A stretch of 64,000 nucleotides of DNA from Polyodon spathula (GCF_017654505.1 NC_054537.1:79274118-79338117), one strand, 5' to 3'; shown: positions 13,484-28,144, counted from the first letter of the stretch. Numbers and translations are program-made. Notes: generated by a model not told the origin, from the letters alone.

Positions 13484-14622
13484 CAGTTGTCCCAGGTTAT
13501 ACTGCCCCCCTTTATAGCGCCACCCTCGCATACCGCCAGCTATTTTCTCTGAACAAATGTAACCAATATAAAAACAGTGCTAATTGTACCCGTTATATCT
13601 CCACCCCGCTGTCCGCCAGCCACCAACTTCCCAAGTCAAGCAAATGTAAATATAAGCATTGCAGTTTCCCTCATTGTAGCGCCAGAGAAATAATCATGGT
13701 CAATCAAAACAAAAAAGTTATGCAGGAAACCTTTGACATGCTTTCCTAATTCGTTGTTAACTGAAAGTTCATACAGTTTCATCAACACTCCCACTCCCAA
13801 AGCAAAACAGAAAGTACAACATGGCAAGTCGACCCTACATTTAACACCAGAACAAAAGAAAAAAATCTGTATGTATGCATCTGAAAATAAGAAAGCAAGT
13901 CAACAAGATCACAACTGTTTTCTTGTCTAAGTGAGGCATATACTGTTAATTGAAGGACAGTTGGAGACATTCTAATGGATAAAACAAATGGCTTACCTTG
14001 ATGGAATGGCTCGATTTGTTTAACTTGAAAAAGGTTTGAGGCAGTCTAAAATAAGTGACTTTTGTAAACCACAGTAAATGTTAAAAAAACCAAAAAGGTA
14101 CGGCAAGAGGTTTGTATGCGACTTAAACTAAAGCATCAGTTTGTAAACAGCAGAATAGTTTACAGTCGTGCCATAAACAGTAAAGTTCAAATGATAGTAC
14201 AGTAAAAAAAAAAAAAAACAACAAAAAATGTACAGTTTTTTGTTTTTATGGAATTGTTTGGGTGATTTGAAACTAAATTAGTGTGTTTTTTTATTTATTT
14301 ATTTTTTAGAAACAGTTCCTCAAAAGTAACCATGTATGTTTCATACAGATGGGAAAAGATGATAAAACATCACTAGTATATACCTACTGTTGTGTTAAGA
14401 ACTAGTACTGTAGAATTAAAAAAAATATTAATGTTTTATTAAAATGGCCTGGAGGTACTGTAATTGCTTAACTAAAAAATTAAAACATTTGAATTTATTC
14501 CAAACATAGAAGGTTATGTGTGTGTTTTTTTGTTTTTTTTTTACCCTCATTGTAACGCCACCCTCACTTATTGCCCGTTTTTGCCCATGGCTCTTACCTG
14601 GCGGTATAAAGGGGGTTGACTG
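13484..14622 (+). mobile_element. Pogo/Tigger-like element, degraded
   Basis: The ends are inverted and related: CAGTTGTCCC at 13484 and, reversed, CAGTCAACCCCC at 14622. Each is followed by a CCCTTTATA(G/C)CGCCA motif, which recurs subterminally near 13518, 13590 and 14555. Between them the plus strand has ATGGCAAGTCGACCC at 13820. In overlapping frames this region encodes a CENP-B/pogo-type helix-turn-helix start (LTPEQKKKICMYASENKKAS, then a GDIL..KT..L stretch). The frame is broken soon after and no DDE domain is present. TA follows the right end at 14623, but no TA precedes the left end as drawn. It is a short, dead derivative. Confidence 0.65.
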
Positions 14623-16870
14623 TACTTGGGTTCTACTTGGATGACGTCATCAGAAATAGGTGGGACTAACACAGGACGTGCCATTCAGTGCATTTCTGGC
14701 CCGGATTTCCAGCATAAAGTGACTAGATGGTGGTTTCATGTTTATTTAACAAGGAGTTCTTGTTGCGTACACAACTTGTGGGGGTGGAGATAGAGTCGGA
14801 ATTTTAAACATGTAAACTCTAAAGACGTGGTTAAACGTTTAATACATATAACCGGTCACGCAACAAATGTCACTAAACGCATATTTTTTTATGCATTAAT
14901 TTTAATAATTTATCATCAGTAGTCTGTCTCGTATCAGACTGCCCAGTGCCACAGTAAGAGCGGATATTATAAAAAGGAAGGGGTTTGGCAGTTGCCTCCA
15001 AGTAGCTTTTCTAATTGGTGCAATAGAAAGATTGACACTGGGGTGGGTTTTATTCTTGGTCGATCTGGCTCTTCATTGATGCACTGTGTGTGTTTATGCC
15101 TGTAGTAGACGTGGTATGGTATCAATTCCAAGGTGGTGTAATAACGTTAATGAGTTTGTTCTATTTTTTAAATGGCATCTCTAAACAAAGGAAGCCACAT
15201 TTTAGAAGTATTTTGAGGAACTAGAAAACTGTGGTATGTAAATAATTATGCCAAACAAAATTGCTGTACAACAAAAACACAAGTTTGGTGCTTCACAATT
15301 TTAAAACATTTAGAATTATTGTGGCCGGAGCTACTGATGGCTATAAAAAGCAAACATCCAATACAACATTTGCTATAGATTTGGCCGAACAGGGCGTAAT
15401 CACATTATCCCCTTTGAGGACAGTGCGTGTGAATCGTGCATGCAGCATTTTTGAAATTGATGTAAGTTTTATTATTTTGAATTCTTGGATTTATTTTTTC
15501 CTGATTTTAAATTTTTTGTGTTTGATACATTGACAGCAATGATGAAGCTAGAAGTGCATGAAAAAATCTGACAAAAAAACTTTCTAAATAATTTTAATAA
15601 AAAAAAAAAAGGGTACAAATTGGCATAATATAATAGAAATAAACTGGGAACATTGTAAAGTAAAACAAAAAAAAATCAAAATGTAGGCTTTTTTAGCAGT
15701 TTTTCTTTTCAACACAAGCTAAACTACAACATTTTCAAAATAGATTAAATTTTCTCTTTCCAGTCTGATGTCGGACCCTAACTTTAACCCTAACCCTGTC
15801 CGACATCTTCAAAAAAACGTGAAGCACAGGTTTCTAGTCGTTTTTTCTCTGGAAAAAGCAGAGAAAACTGTTCAATGGCCGAATGAGACCGATAGGAGCC
15901 GAAAGGGCATATCTGATAGCCCCATGCATCACAAAGATAACACAGACATAAACAAAGGAGATGGCTTCCTCCGTATCCAGTGCTCAGTGAAAATCACAGA
16001 CATTTGCCAAGGTTTTTGAGATGCAATAATAATAATTACAATAATAAAACAATGACATGGATAGCATTATTGAGGAGTTTTGTGATAAATCAAGTGATTA
16101 GGAGATGATTTATCAGTGTGCACGACTATGAAGAGATATGTGATATATACAGAGAGAGGCAGTACTGAGTGTCATGTTGATATGCATTACCTTTTAAACC
16201 TGTTTTACTGTGCATAAAATTACTTTTAACCAGCGCTTGTAAAATAAACAGCTTGTGTGAAAATAAATTAGACCTGACGCGCCTGAGAGGCACTGAATAA
16301 ATGGACCACAACGTGTTAATAATGTTTGTTTTTGGAAAATATATCCTTCGGAAATCCCTTTTTCAAAGTGGATGTATGTAGGAATTTGTTGACTGTAGGT
16401 GTTTAAAACATCTTTAATTAGTACAGCAGCGTCTCTATTCAATTGTTTCAACACAGTAGTTTTATACCAAAAAGCCAAAGTCTTCACATCATTACAGTGC
16501 AATGATCCCCAAAGCACTGGGTAACTCTCCAACAGCACTGAAGATTACAAAGGGTGTTCTTATACAGGCAATGAAACAAGAATTCATTAACGTATAGCCT
16601 ATTACATATTGCTAACATCCCAGACTTGCCCAATAATAGCTAACTAAATCCCATACTACTATCTAAAGAGAAAACATTCTTTACCTTAAAATCGGTTCTA
16701 TGAGGCCCTAAAACTTATTGGAATGTGTTTTAGAACTTTATGGAGAGGCACAGACAGATTGGAAGGAGTTTATATGACTTTATGGCAACGTAAAAAAAAA
16801 ACCACTGCAGGCTGCTGCCGAGTGACGCGTATGCACTAATTTCAACTATGAGTGAATATATATATAACAA
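14623..16870. other. Intergenic, nothing recognised except a small hairpin
   Basis: No gene or repeat family recognised. A 10-bp perfect hairpin with a CCCTAA-rich loop lies at 15767-15807 (separate entry). Poly-A at 15599-15610. Confidence 0.55.
15767..15807. repeat. Hairpin with telomere-like loop
   Basis: GATGTCGGAC (15767-15776) pairs with GTCCGACATC (15798-15807). The 21-base loop contains CCCTAAC and two TAACCC units, like the vertebrate telomere repeat. Confidence 0.8.
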
Positions 16871-17165
16871 CATAAGAAAGTTTACAAATGAGAGGAGGCC
16901 ATTCGGCCCATCTTGCTTGTTTGGTTGTTAGTTTCTTATTGGTCCCAGAATCTCATCAAGCAGCTTCTTGAAGGATCCCAGGGTGTCAGCTTCAACAACA
17001 TTACTGGGGAGTTGATTCCAGACCCTCACAATTCTATGTGTAAAAAAGTGCCTCCTATTTTCTGTTCTGCATTTCCCTTTATCTAATCTCCATTTGTGAC
17101 CCCTGGTCCTTGTTTCTTTTTTCAGGCTGAAAAAGTCCCTTGGGTCGACACTGTCAATACCTTTT
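16871..17165 (-). mobile_element. CR1-type LINE, 3' fragment
   Basis: On the minus strand this encodes the end of a CR1-like ORF2: KKETRTRGHKWRLDKG, then [28 protein letters not shown] and a stop. A conserved 3' tail follows with GGCCGAATGGCCTCCTCTC and AACTTTCTTATGTT. The same ORF end is seen at 21568-21752 and 55407-55976. It is 5'-truncated. Confidence 0.8.
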
Positions 17166-17169
17166 AGAA

Positions 17170-19220
17170 TTTATATATATTTAAATATCAATTTCACCTA
17201 CACTGACGCAGACAGCAGCTCTTCTGCGAAACTGTAAGGGGTCATCAAATTATCATTGAATATAACAAGCATGTTGTTTTTCTAGAAAAGCATGTACTTA
17301 AATCATGGATTTCACAATTTCCGTGAAATGTATCCATTGCTGTGTAATATATAGTTCCCGGTGAAATATACCATTTTTGAAAACAAGTGTAAATATTTTT
17401 ACCACTTAAATATAAATACAGCAAACATTATTGACACACTATCTGTTACACAACATTTAGGAACCTAGCAGCCAGTTTAGTTTGCTTCCAGTAAAATGAT
17501 TGAATACATTGAATAGAGCTGCACTGTTTCTTTAAAATGTCTTCAACGAAAAAGACACCAGCTGAATCTTTTGGAAATATTTATGCTAAAGATCGCTCTG
17601 TCCAGTGCAAGAGTGGAACATTTCACATGTCTGTTGTTATTTTTACATTTCTGTATGTTTTTATTGTGTTTGATATTTCACTGATGGTCTTTAAAAGGTG
17701 GACATATAAAACAAAAATATTTTACAATTAAATATAGGAAGCATATAGATATTTAGGAACGCTTGTTGTATAATCGGTCTAGAGAAAATGATACATTTTG
17801 TATGTGACAGTGTTACTTTAATAAATAATGTGCTTAATCATGCAATATATACAGCCCTATTCATTGCATTATCAAAATCATTAAATAATTAATAATTTCA
17901 AGACTTGTGTCATAATTCCAAATCTCTCTGGTCACATTTCATCATATGAAATATTCAGGTGGTTGTCATTCTTGGCTGATTCATTTATCAGGTGCACTGC
18001 ATGTCTAATTTCTTCACTGTCAATAAAAATTCTAGAGAAGATTTCCAGTGTCCCAGTTCATCACCTTTCATGAGCACTAGAATTCACCATTAAAGACAAA
18101 CAAGTTAAGTAGAAAAACAAGTATGTATTTCAGTTGTGCTAAATTTTCCAGATGAGTTTAAATAATCAATCAAAGTTTTTGGTGTTATGGGTAAACGTTC
18201 TCATTAGACTGTCCCTCTGTGTTTCATTGGCAGTATGGAAATAAGTATGCATGCTATACCTAGCTTTGTTTTTTCTTCAACAGATGTCTTTTCAGTTTGT
18301 TAATGTAAGTGTTAGCAAGTGTTAACCCACCTTTTAACAAGAGTAAATATTAGATGGATGTCAGTTGATGTGCACCAGTATCTAATTTGTATTCTTACTA
18401 TTGCTAAGTTACATGTTTGTTACACACTGAAGTACCCATTCTTTATTTTGCTTTTAGTGTGCTGGGTAGGCCTATACCTTTTAAAATATAAGCATTTAAA
18501 ACATAATAAATAACTAACTAAATAGATAGATAGATAAATAAATAAGATAAATAAGAAACTACTCTACTGCTACTAATTATTATTATTATTATTATTATTA
18601 TTATTTATATTATTATTATTATTGCCCACACTGTCAAACAGGTAACACAGCAATAATGACACACTGATCAAACACAAAGCCAGAGCAGTTGTATTATTCA
18701 TTTATTTTTTAATCGCTCTTCCAGCAGTGATCGGAGGCACTTCCCTGATCTCAAACCCGAGTGCATTAGAGTGGACATCTTGAAAATAGCTTTGAAAGAG
18801 ACTTTAAAACTATACATTTAAAAAGTTGTCAGGATGTTAACAATGAAGAGAAGAATTACAGGAACGTCATTTAAAACCGTACGCCACCAGCGATCATTCA
18901 GCATCCTCCAACTATTGTACAAAAGAAACATGCATAAATGATGTCTGAATAAAAAGTGTGCTTCTTACCTTTCTTTTTAAAAGGTGCACGCTATGTTTTG
19001 GAAGGTACTCATTTTTGTTTTTTTAGAAAGATGCAATGCACACAAATAATGCACACTACTTTTAGAAACATGAATGCTATGTAAAAGGACGGCACTTTTA
19101 TTTTTGGCATATGTTCTTTTTTTTGCCCTTTAGGGCCAAAATACATAACATAACACAAAAACCCATACATTCTTTTATTGTGAAATTTGTTACCTGCCAA
19201 ACCTTACAAATAATTAACAT
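17170..19220. other. Region upstream of KCNV1, nothing recognised
   Basis: No coding exon or repeat family identified. A 5' non-coding exon and promoter of KCNV1 may lie here or further upstream, but I could not place them. Simple repeats: (TAGA/TAAA)n near 18520-18555 and (ATT)n at about 18577-18622. Confidence 0.5.
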
Positions 19221-19241
19221 TTCTCTATTCTCTTTTGACAG
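19221..19241 (+). promoter_or_regulatory. KCNV1: Likely 3' splice acceptor before the KCNV1 start
   Basis: A pyrimidine-rich run at 19221-19236 ends in GACAG at 19237-19241, 30 bases before the chosen ATG. It has the form of an acceptor and suggests that the first coding exon is preceded by a spliced non-coding 5' exon. No transcript evidence is available. Confidence 0.5.
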
Positions 19242-19271
19242 GCAGCAGTGTATTTCCACAAACTATGCATC

Positions 19272-20217
19272 ATGAAGTCAACCAGCTTTTCTTCTAGCCC
19301 TGCTAAGTACTATGATAACAGTGCCTCCATTTTGTCTCTGGAATCAAGTGTCTTCTATAGTGAACAACACCTAAATGAAAAACCTTTAGATTTTTTTATT
19401 ATAAATGTGGGAGGTAGCAGGTATGTGCTAACTCAAGAAATGCTGGCATCCTACCCTGAGACACGCCTCGGTAAGCTAGCACTGTCAGCACGGGAGGCTG
19501 TGTTGGACCTTTGTGATGATGCTAACTTTGTGGAAAACGAATTCTTTTTTGACAGAAATTCGCAGACCTTCAAATACATCATGAACTATTATAAGACTGG
19601 ACATTTACACGTAATGGAGGAACTTTGTGCAATTTCATTCCTGCAAGAGATTGAGTACTGGGGCATTGATGAGCTTAGCATTGACTCCTGTTGTAGAGAC
19701 AAATATTTAAGAAGAAAGGAAATGAGTGAAACTCTGAGTGTACAGAAAGATTCAGAACCAATTGAGAATGAAGACGAGGACTTTTCCGGAGTAATCTGTG
19801 AAAAGCTGCGGCAGAAACTTTGGGAGGTTATGGAGAAACCAGAGTCTTCTAAGGCTGCAAAAACGTTTGGTACATTATCTGTAGTTTTTGTGCTCATTTC
19901 CATTGCAAACATGTCTCTTATCTCACTGGATTTGAGCACACTGGAACCCTCTTTCCTGAATGCATTGGAATATATTTGTATAACATGGTTTAGTGGGGAG
20001 TTGATACTGAGATTCATATGTGTGAAGGACAAGTGCAAGTTCAGTAAACGTGTGATCAACATAATAGATCTTCTTGCTATCTTACCTTTTTATGTTACTG
20101 TTCTGGTTGAGAATTTCCACGGAGGCTCCTCAGAACTGGAAAATGTAGGAAAGGTTGTTCAGATCCTGAGGCTGATGAGGGCACTGAGAATGCTGAAACT
20201 GGGAAGACATTCCACAG
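19272..20217 (+). CDS. KCNV1: KCNV1 (Kv8.1) coding exon 1: T1 domain and S1-S4
   Basis: First coding exon of the electrically silent potassium channel subunit Kv8.1, which does not form channels alone but joins Kv2 subunits in the plasma membrane and changes their gating. This part encodes residues 1-315 plus the first base of codon 316. The T1 tetramerisation domain (about 42-145) contains NVGGSRYVLT and an intact HX5CX20CC zinc signature (H113, C119, C140, C141). S1 is about 198-218, S2 234-252, S3 262-282. S4 (295-313) has regularly spaced R300, R303, R306, K309 and R312. I start at the ATG at 19272, not at the in-frame GTG at 19248: MKSTSFSSSP up to SLESSVF aligns in length with the mammalian N-terminus, and A is at -3. 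The exon ends in phase 1 at ACAG/GTTTGT. Identification rests on remembered similarity to mammalian KCNV1, especially YWGIDELSIDSCCRDKY. Confidence 0.95.
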
Positions 20218-21098
20218 GTTTGTTTACTTTTAAAAGCCAAACATGGTTGTATTATCAGAAGAACGATAGAAAATGGAAAAATTACAATGCCTTCTATATA
20301 TCCCCCACCCACCCACCCCCCTCAGGACCTGTACTGAATGAATTAGCACCTGAATAGAATAGAGCCACCATCAACTTAATGCCATGCCAACACCCATTAC
20401 CCACCAAGGGCCTTTGACATAATACCTATACAAATAATACTGTTTTCACACAAAATACCCTTTTATTCCTACAGTCAAAGTTAAGGAGCTAGTCCAGAAC
20501 TTGTGACTCAGAAATAAATAAATAAATAAATAAATAAATAAGGCATTTCATGACACATAGACTACTATATTGGACAGTATATTAAACTTAATTGTGTTCT
20601 GTGCATGATTATAAATACCAGACACCAATAACATAAAACTAAAATGTGTTTTATTTTGTTGTAATACTAAAATACACAGTTGTCTTATAATACTATATGT
20701 AAAATTATGTGATTTATTTATTTATAGCACTATGTAGGTAAGGCTTACCTTGTTATTGATAATTTAACTTAAGCAGTCATTAATCCTCAAGATTTTGTTC
20801 TGTACCTTGGTCGTTACTGCTTAAATGCAGTAAAAAGCAGTTTTAAAATCATAAATGTGGCTTTGCCTTTAAATGAGACCTTTGTGTTTATATGAAGTTT
20901 CTAAAGTAGCCCTATGGTATTACACCATTAAAGTGTGGTGCAGATAGAAGATACATCTTTATTTAAGTATTTAGTTTGGAAGTAGGTTAAACATCCAGTA
21001 TAATAGAATGTCCTGTGTTCCCTCTCTTTTGTCAGAGTTCATCAGTGTTATTATAAAAACAGTTAACAGGAACCAGATATCTGGGCCGTGCTTGTATA

Positions 21099-22208
21099 CA
21101 GTGCCTATAGAAAGTCTACACCCCCTTGAACTTTTTTTCATATTTTGTTGTGTCAGTGCCTCAGAGTTTCATGCATTTAAATGATGATTTTTTTTCCATT
21201 TATCTACACACCATACTCCACACTGTTAAGGGGAAAAAGTTTTTATTGAGAAAAAAATTATATATTAAAAATACAAAACTGAAAGATCATAATTGGATAA
21301 GTTTCCACCAATTAATAGTTAATTCTTGGTGGTAATACTCAAGGACATTTACCTGTTTGTTCCTTAGCCACTCCAGTGTAGCTTTGGCTGTGTGCTTTGG
21401 GTCATTCTCATGCTGAAAGGTGAACTTCTGTCCCAGTTTTAGCTTTGTTGCAGAGGGCAGCAGGTTTTCCTCAAGGACTTTTCTATACTTTGCTCCATTC
21501 ATTTTCCCTTCTATCCTGACAAGTGCCCCAGTCCCTACCGATGAGAAACATCCCCATAACATGATGCACTTTTTTAAACAGAGAATCGTGAGGGTCTGGA
21601 ATCAACTCCCCAGTAATGTTGTTGAAGCTGACACCCTGGGATCCTTCAAGAGCCTGCTTGATGAGATTCTGGGATCAATAAGCTACTAACAACCAAACGA
21701 GCAAGATGGGCCGAATGGCCTCTTCTCGTTTGTAAACTTTCTTATGTTCTTGTGCTGCCACCACCATGCTTCACAGTAGGAATGGTGTTATTTGAGTAAT
21801 GCGCTGTGTTGGGTTTGTGCCAAACATAACTCTTTTCATCTAGGCCAAAAAGTTGTATTTTAGTTTTGTCAGACCACAAACCTTTTTGCTACATGGCTAC
21901 AGAATCTCCTGAGTGTTTTTTTGCATACTTCAAATGGGATTCAATGTGGGCTTTCTAGAGTAAAATACAGGCCAGATTTGTGGAGTGCTTGGGATATTGT
22001 CACATTTCAGTTTTTATTTAATTCTATTTCAGTTTTTATTTAATTCATTTTCTACAGATTTCTAGAATATGTTTTTCACTTGGAAGTTGTGGGGTAGGAT
22101 GTGTAGATAAATGGAAAAAAAAACAATTTTAATGCATTTTAATTCCAGGCTATAAGGCAACAAAGGGTGGAAATTTTGAAAGGGGATATAGACTTTCTAT
22201 AGGCACTG
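21099..22208 (-). mobile_element. Tc1-like transposon, internally deleted
   Basis: Terminal inverted repeats begin CAGTGCCTATAGAAAGTC at 21099 and are mirrored at 22208. TA flanks both sides (21097-21098, 22209-22210). The minus strand keeps a middle-to-late transposase fragment at 21562-21287: [20 protein letters not shown], then [17 protein letters not shown] with the second catalytic Asp, but the part around the third catalytic residue is altered. A 185-bp CR1 fragment sits inside at 21568-21752. The N-terminal DNA-binding part is mostly gone. Dead copy, same family as 34494 and 45475. Confidence 0.9.
21568..21752 (+). mobile_element. CR1-type LINE 3' end inserted in the Tc1 element
   Basis: Plus-strand coding of [20 protein letters not shown] and LLDEILG, then the tail with GGGCCGAATGGCCTCTTCTC and CTTTCTTATGTTCT. 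The Tc1 sequence reads ATGATGC up to the insert and resumes TGCTGCCACCACC after it; the undisturbed version is seen near 35138-35155. Confidence 0.85.
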
Positions 22209-24099
22209 TATATTGTATAGGTAATTTCTTACTGCTCCAGGCAACACAATATATTTAATAGCTATACTCATATTGGTTATATTTTTCATAAGAAATACAG
22301 TGTTAAGTATGATCTCAATATGTTTTGCTGTAAATCAGTGCGTAATATACTGTAAGTTATATCAGAAACATAATTTTTTCTATATTACTGTTCTGCGAGG
22401 ATGTGGTGTAATGCTAAGGCTGTTAAATTGAACAAAGAGGTTTAGGCATGTACTTGAGTACCTTGGTTGTTTTAAACTCTTGGCATATAGGGGTACATTT
22501 TTAAAGGTGACTCAGGGCTTTAGTCAGGTGGGCTGGAGTCTAGTGTAAGAATGATTTTCTAAAGCATCTAATATTTGCACCTTGTGCACTTAGGTGTCTG
22601 TTGGCTTCTATTTTATTAATGTATGCAGAGGAAGGGTAGACCTCATTAACATTTTTACATGTGATTTTCAGTGTATGTACACATCTAAAATTAGCAGTTT
22701 AGACGTCAAAGTTACACCTGCTTCAAGTCAATAACTAACACCCGATTCAATAAAACGCAACTAGTTGCCTCCAACTCCTCCAAGTAGGCACAGTGGCAAA
22801 TGTATTACTGAAGTGGTTTCCATACGAGCTGCATGAAGAAGAGCTAGAAGTGCATATAGTGAAAGGATCATAAGCAGGCCATTTCAGATTTGTGTGAAGA
22901 GTTAGCATTAGATTTGGAGAGCCCCACGAGATGGAGCCATGCTGTTCCTGTGGCACTGAAGCTTACCGCTACCCTAAGATTTTATGCCTTAGAATGTTTT
23001 CAGAAGCATAAGTCAGTTTTCCATCCCCAAAATAGTGACCGAGGTCACTGATGCCTGGAGAGCAGGTAAATATGTCTGTTTTCCTGTAACGCCATAGCAA
23101 CTACACAAAACGAAGCAATGACTTTATGACATTGCACGATATCCCAACATCGTGGTTGCTATAGCGTGCATGCATATTGCGTAACATGCCCCAGCCTTAA
23201 ATGGTAATTCTTGTATAAATCGTAAAAACTTCCATTCAATCAGTGTTCAGGTGGTGTGTGATGAAAATATACAGATCACGACATTGTTGCAAAGTACCCA
23301 GGATCATACCAATTTAAAAAAAAAAAAAAATAGTATATCAATGTGTCAGTTGACTTAGGCTTTCATTTCATTCAAAATGTGTGATGATATTGTTTACATT
23401 GGGAACAATAGATTATTGTTATGGATTGAAAACAATAAGATTTGTGTTGGTAAATAAACTCAATCCTTTTAATACCAGAATTGTCTCCTCACTCGCGTCT
23501 TCCCTCAAAATTAGCAATACAATGACACTATACTGATAAAGTTGATATATTTAAACCGAAAGAGTTTTATTTTTTGTAAATTAAAGTCTAAATAAAATAT
23601 TTAAATTTTGTATAGAGGACATATACACATTGTTTACATTTTCCTGTTAGAAAATTGACCTTCTAGTCTCAGTAACTGATAGCATACACATTCAGCCTAG
23701 GTCCCGGACATTTTCTTTCACTAGAAGTAAAACCTGCCAGAACCAAAAAGTCGCACCAATCCAAATAATGTATTCACATATCAGCAAAGTTCAGTCATCA
23801 TTCAAGTTACAATTCATGTAATCATGTAATGTTTAGTCTGACTACATCGTTCCTATAACAGATATAACTAAGCCTAGCTATATAGTGTTGCAATCCTATC
23901 AGGCGATAATGTAGAAACCCTGTCCATCAACTACAGCTAAGCAATGTTCTTTATATGCTCTTTGCAATGTAAACAACCTGGATCATCAACATCTCTGCTA
24001 TATTGCAGTAGCATGTGTGCAACTCAAACTTATCACTATGTAGCGCAAATGCAAATTACACTCAAGGCACGAGCTCTCTGTCAATGTGAGGTTTTTCAA

Positions 24100-24103
<4 letters not shown>

Positions 24104-24172
<69 letters not shown>

Positions 24173-24191
24173 GTGTATATGTGTGTGTGTG
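24104..24191. repeat. (TA)n then (GT)n microsatellite
   Basis: About 67 bases of TA repeat followed by GTGTATATGTGTGTGTGTG. Confidence 0.95.
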
Positions 24192-24628
24192 TTCTCAAAT
24201 CGATAACAAGTGCATATGTCTAGATGGCTATGTTTAGTCAAATGCATCACTTCCTGACCATTTGCATACATTATAATACTCTTAAATAATCTACGTGGAG
24301 GGCAGACTAAAGTCTGTAACTCTGAAAATCCCATTGAGTTTTGGGCGTCTAAATCCAATTGTAATCTTATGGAGTGTTTTAGACGTGTGTGTGCTTAAAT
24401 AGAACACTAATAGCACGTCTAGAAACATCAACTTTCAACAGTCACTGTTGAAAGTTGTGACTAATAAGCCTGGCTAAGAAAAAGTGTAATTGTAGACGTG
24501 TACCAAAAATGTAGTCAACTTTGAAAATGTACCCTATAGAGCTTGTAATTGTCAGGAGCTAATATATTTCGCCCCAATTTGAAATGCCCAATTTGTAAGC
24601 CTGGCTCACCGCTGCAACTCCAAATCAA

Positions 24629-26300
<1,672 letters not shown>

Positions 26301-26539
26301 TAACTGACGTGCAACTGGGAGCTAACACACGCAAGAAGAGTATCTGCATTATCCGAAGATGTCTGTGAACTGTTAGACCAGGATTTATGTTGTCAGTGGT
26401 TTTCAATAGTGTGATGAAGCTGTTGACTCGAGTGACACTGCTCAGCTGGCTGTATTTGTGTTTGAGGACTTTAGTGTGAAAAAATCATTTTTGACATTAT
26501 TTCAATTAAAAGCTAAAACTAAATGGGGTAAATATCTAT

Positions 26540-27320
26540 AATGAGGTTAAAAATTATTTTGCTACAAAGAACATACCGCTCAAAAAACTTGTGTCAGTAA
26601 CAATGGATGGAGCCCCAGCAATGACAGAATGTCATGTGGGCTTCATAGCATGTTGCAAGACAGACCCCAATTTTCCCTCAACTACCACTGTATTTTACAT
26701 CAACAGGCACTTTGTGGCAAACTAATGGGGTTTGACCACGTTATGACTCCTGTTGTAAAATTAGTTAACTCAGTTTGAGATAGAGCCGTACAACATCATC
26801 AGTTTCAAACACTTCTCGATGAAGTTTCCACTGAGTATGGCAATCTTTTCCTTCACTCTGAAATAAGGTGGCTTAGCAGATGGAGAGTACTGTGCTGCTA
26901 TCTTTCTCTTGTGTCAAAAATTACCACTTTCTTGGAGTCAAGGATAAAAAACAAAAAAACAATTGCACATATAATGGTTAGTGCTGCGAAGGCTTTCAAA
27001 TTCAAGTTGGATTATTGGGTGCAACAGCTAAAGAAGAAAACAATCCATCATTTTCCAGTTGTGCAAAACATTTTGGGCACCAGTAAATACTGCAATCTCT
27101 TGGCAGGAATTTAATGACAGATTTCATGATTTTCAGCAGCTGGAACCTTGTGTAATGTTTGCTTTGAATCCCTTTGTGGATGTGAATGTAAGTGACATTT
27201 CTGAACAAGTGGGGTCATTGTTTAGTCCGGATTGTGTTGAACTAGAAATTGAGATTCTTAATCTTCACAAAAATATGTTCAATTCAGAACGTATCCTCTC
27301 TGCACAACTAAATATACATT
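26540..27320 (+). pseudogene. Decayed hAT/ZBED-type transposase relic
   Basis: Plus-strand frames with frameshifts and stops read as the middle and late part of a ZBED5/SCAND3-like transposase: VTMDGAPAMT near 26600, a LHSEIRWLSR segment near 26855, KAFKFKLDYWVQQLK near 26990, FNDRFHDFQQLEPCVMFALN near 27110, then a PDCVELEIEILNL stretch. It is on the opposite strand to the hAT element at 24941 and is more decayed. No ends or target duplication were identified. Confidence 0.65.
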
Positions 27321-27987
27321 GTGGGATTATGATCCCTACTTTAAACACAGAACCCCAGTATACACACAGTCGTTCTTTTTGGTTGCAGTTACCCCGGTAC
27401 ACATGCGATAATAACCTGTATCTCACCCTGCTTAGACACGTTGTTATGAAAACTCTCCATACATTTCACAATCCTTCCTCTTTGGCTTGTGGAGAATAAA
27501 GGAATGTTTAAAGGCATGTGGCCAGGGTTAATTGATAACAGTTAGTCAGTTAACACCTGCTGCACATTAAGTTTAAAATTAGACAGGGAGGGAAGTCTAA
27601 CTTTTTCCATCCCTACTGTTCCTAGCACACAATTTATTTGTACAAAATGAACATTAAATAACTATTATGCTTAAATATTGATACCTAGTATCCAGTTCTT
27701 AAAGCACTTCTAGTACAATACAATGCAATACAGATGTATGGCATCTCAGAGTATTAAAAACAAAACAAAATAGCTCATATATCTGAACCAAAAACACATT
27801 GGAAATATGAAAAAGCGCAATGTTATCAAAAGTGCCCAGACATTTAAAGTGGAGAGATCAAAAACATAAGCCCAGTTTCAAGAAACCATTAGGGCAACCT
27901 TGCCCAGCGCAAAGCAAATAGGCAGTATAGAAAGTCTCTGGCAGTTCTCGCTGATAATTTGACGCGAGGAACTACTATTCCTCTCAA

Positions 27988-28001
<14 letters not shown>

Positions 28002-28057
<56 letters not shown>

Positions 28058-28065
28058 GAATGGTA

Positions 28066-28138
<73 letters not shown>

Positions 28139-28139
28139 C
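28002..28139. repeat. (GA)n, (TA)n and (CA)n microsatellites
   Basis: (GA)n at 28002-28052, (TA)n at 28070-28126 and (CA)n at 28126-28137 in close succession. Confidence 0.95.
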
Positions 28140-28144
28140 CAGTT

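Noticed and set aside
19248..19271. Earlier start of KCNV1 giving eight extra residues
   Set aside because: The first codon is GTG and the segment falls right after a probable splice acceptor; the ATG at 19272 fits the family length and has A at -3.
20218..20357. Read-through extension of exon 1 after HSTG
   Set aside because: The reading continues into intron sequence with a poor, proline-rich end; GT at 20218 and the exact join to LKSLGMTI at 28914 show a splice site.
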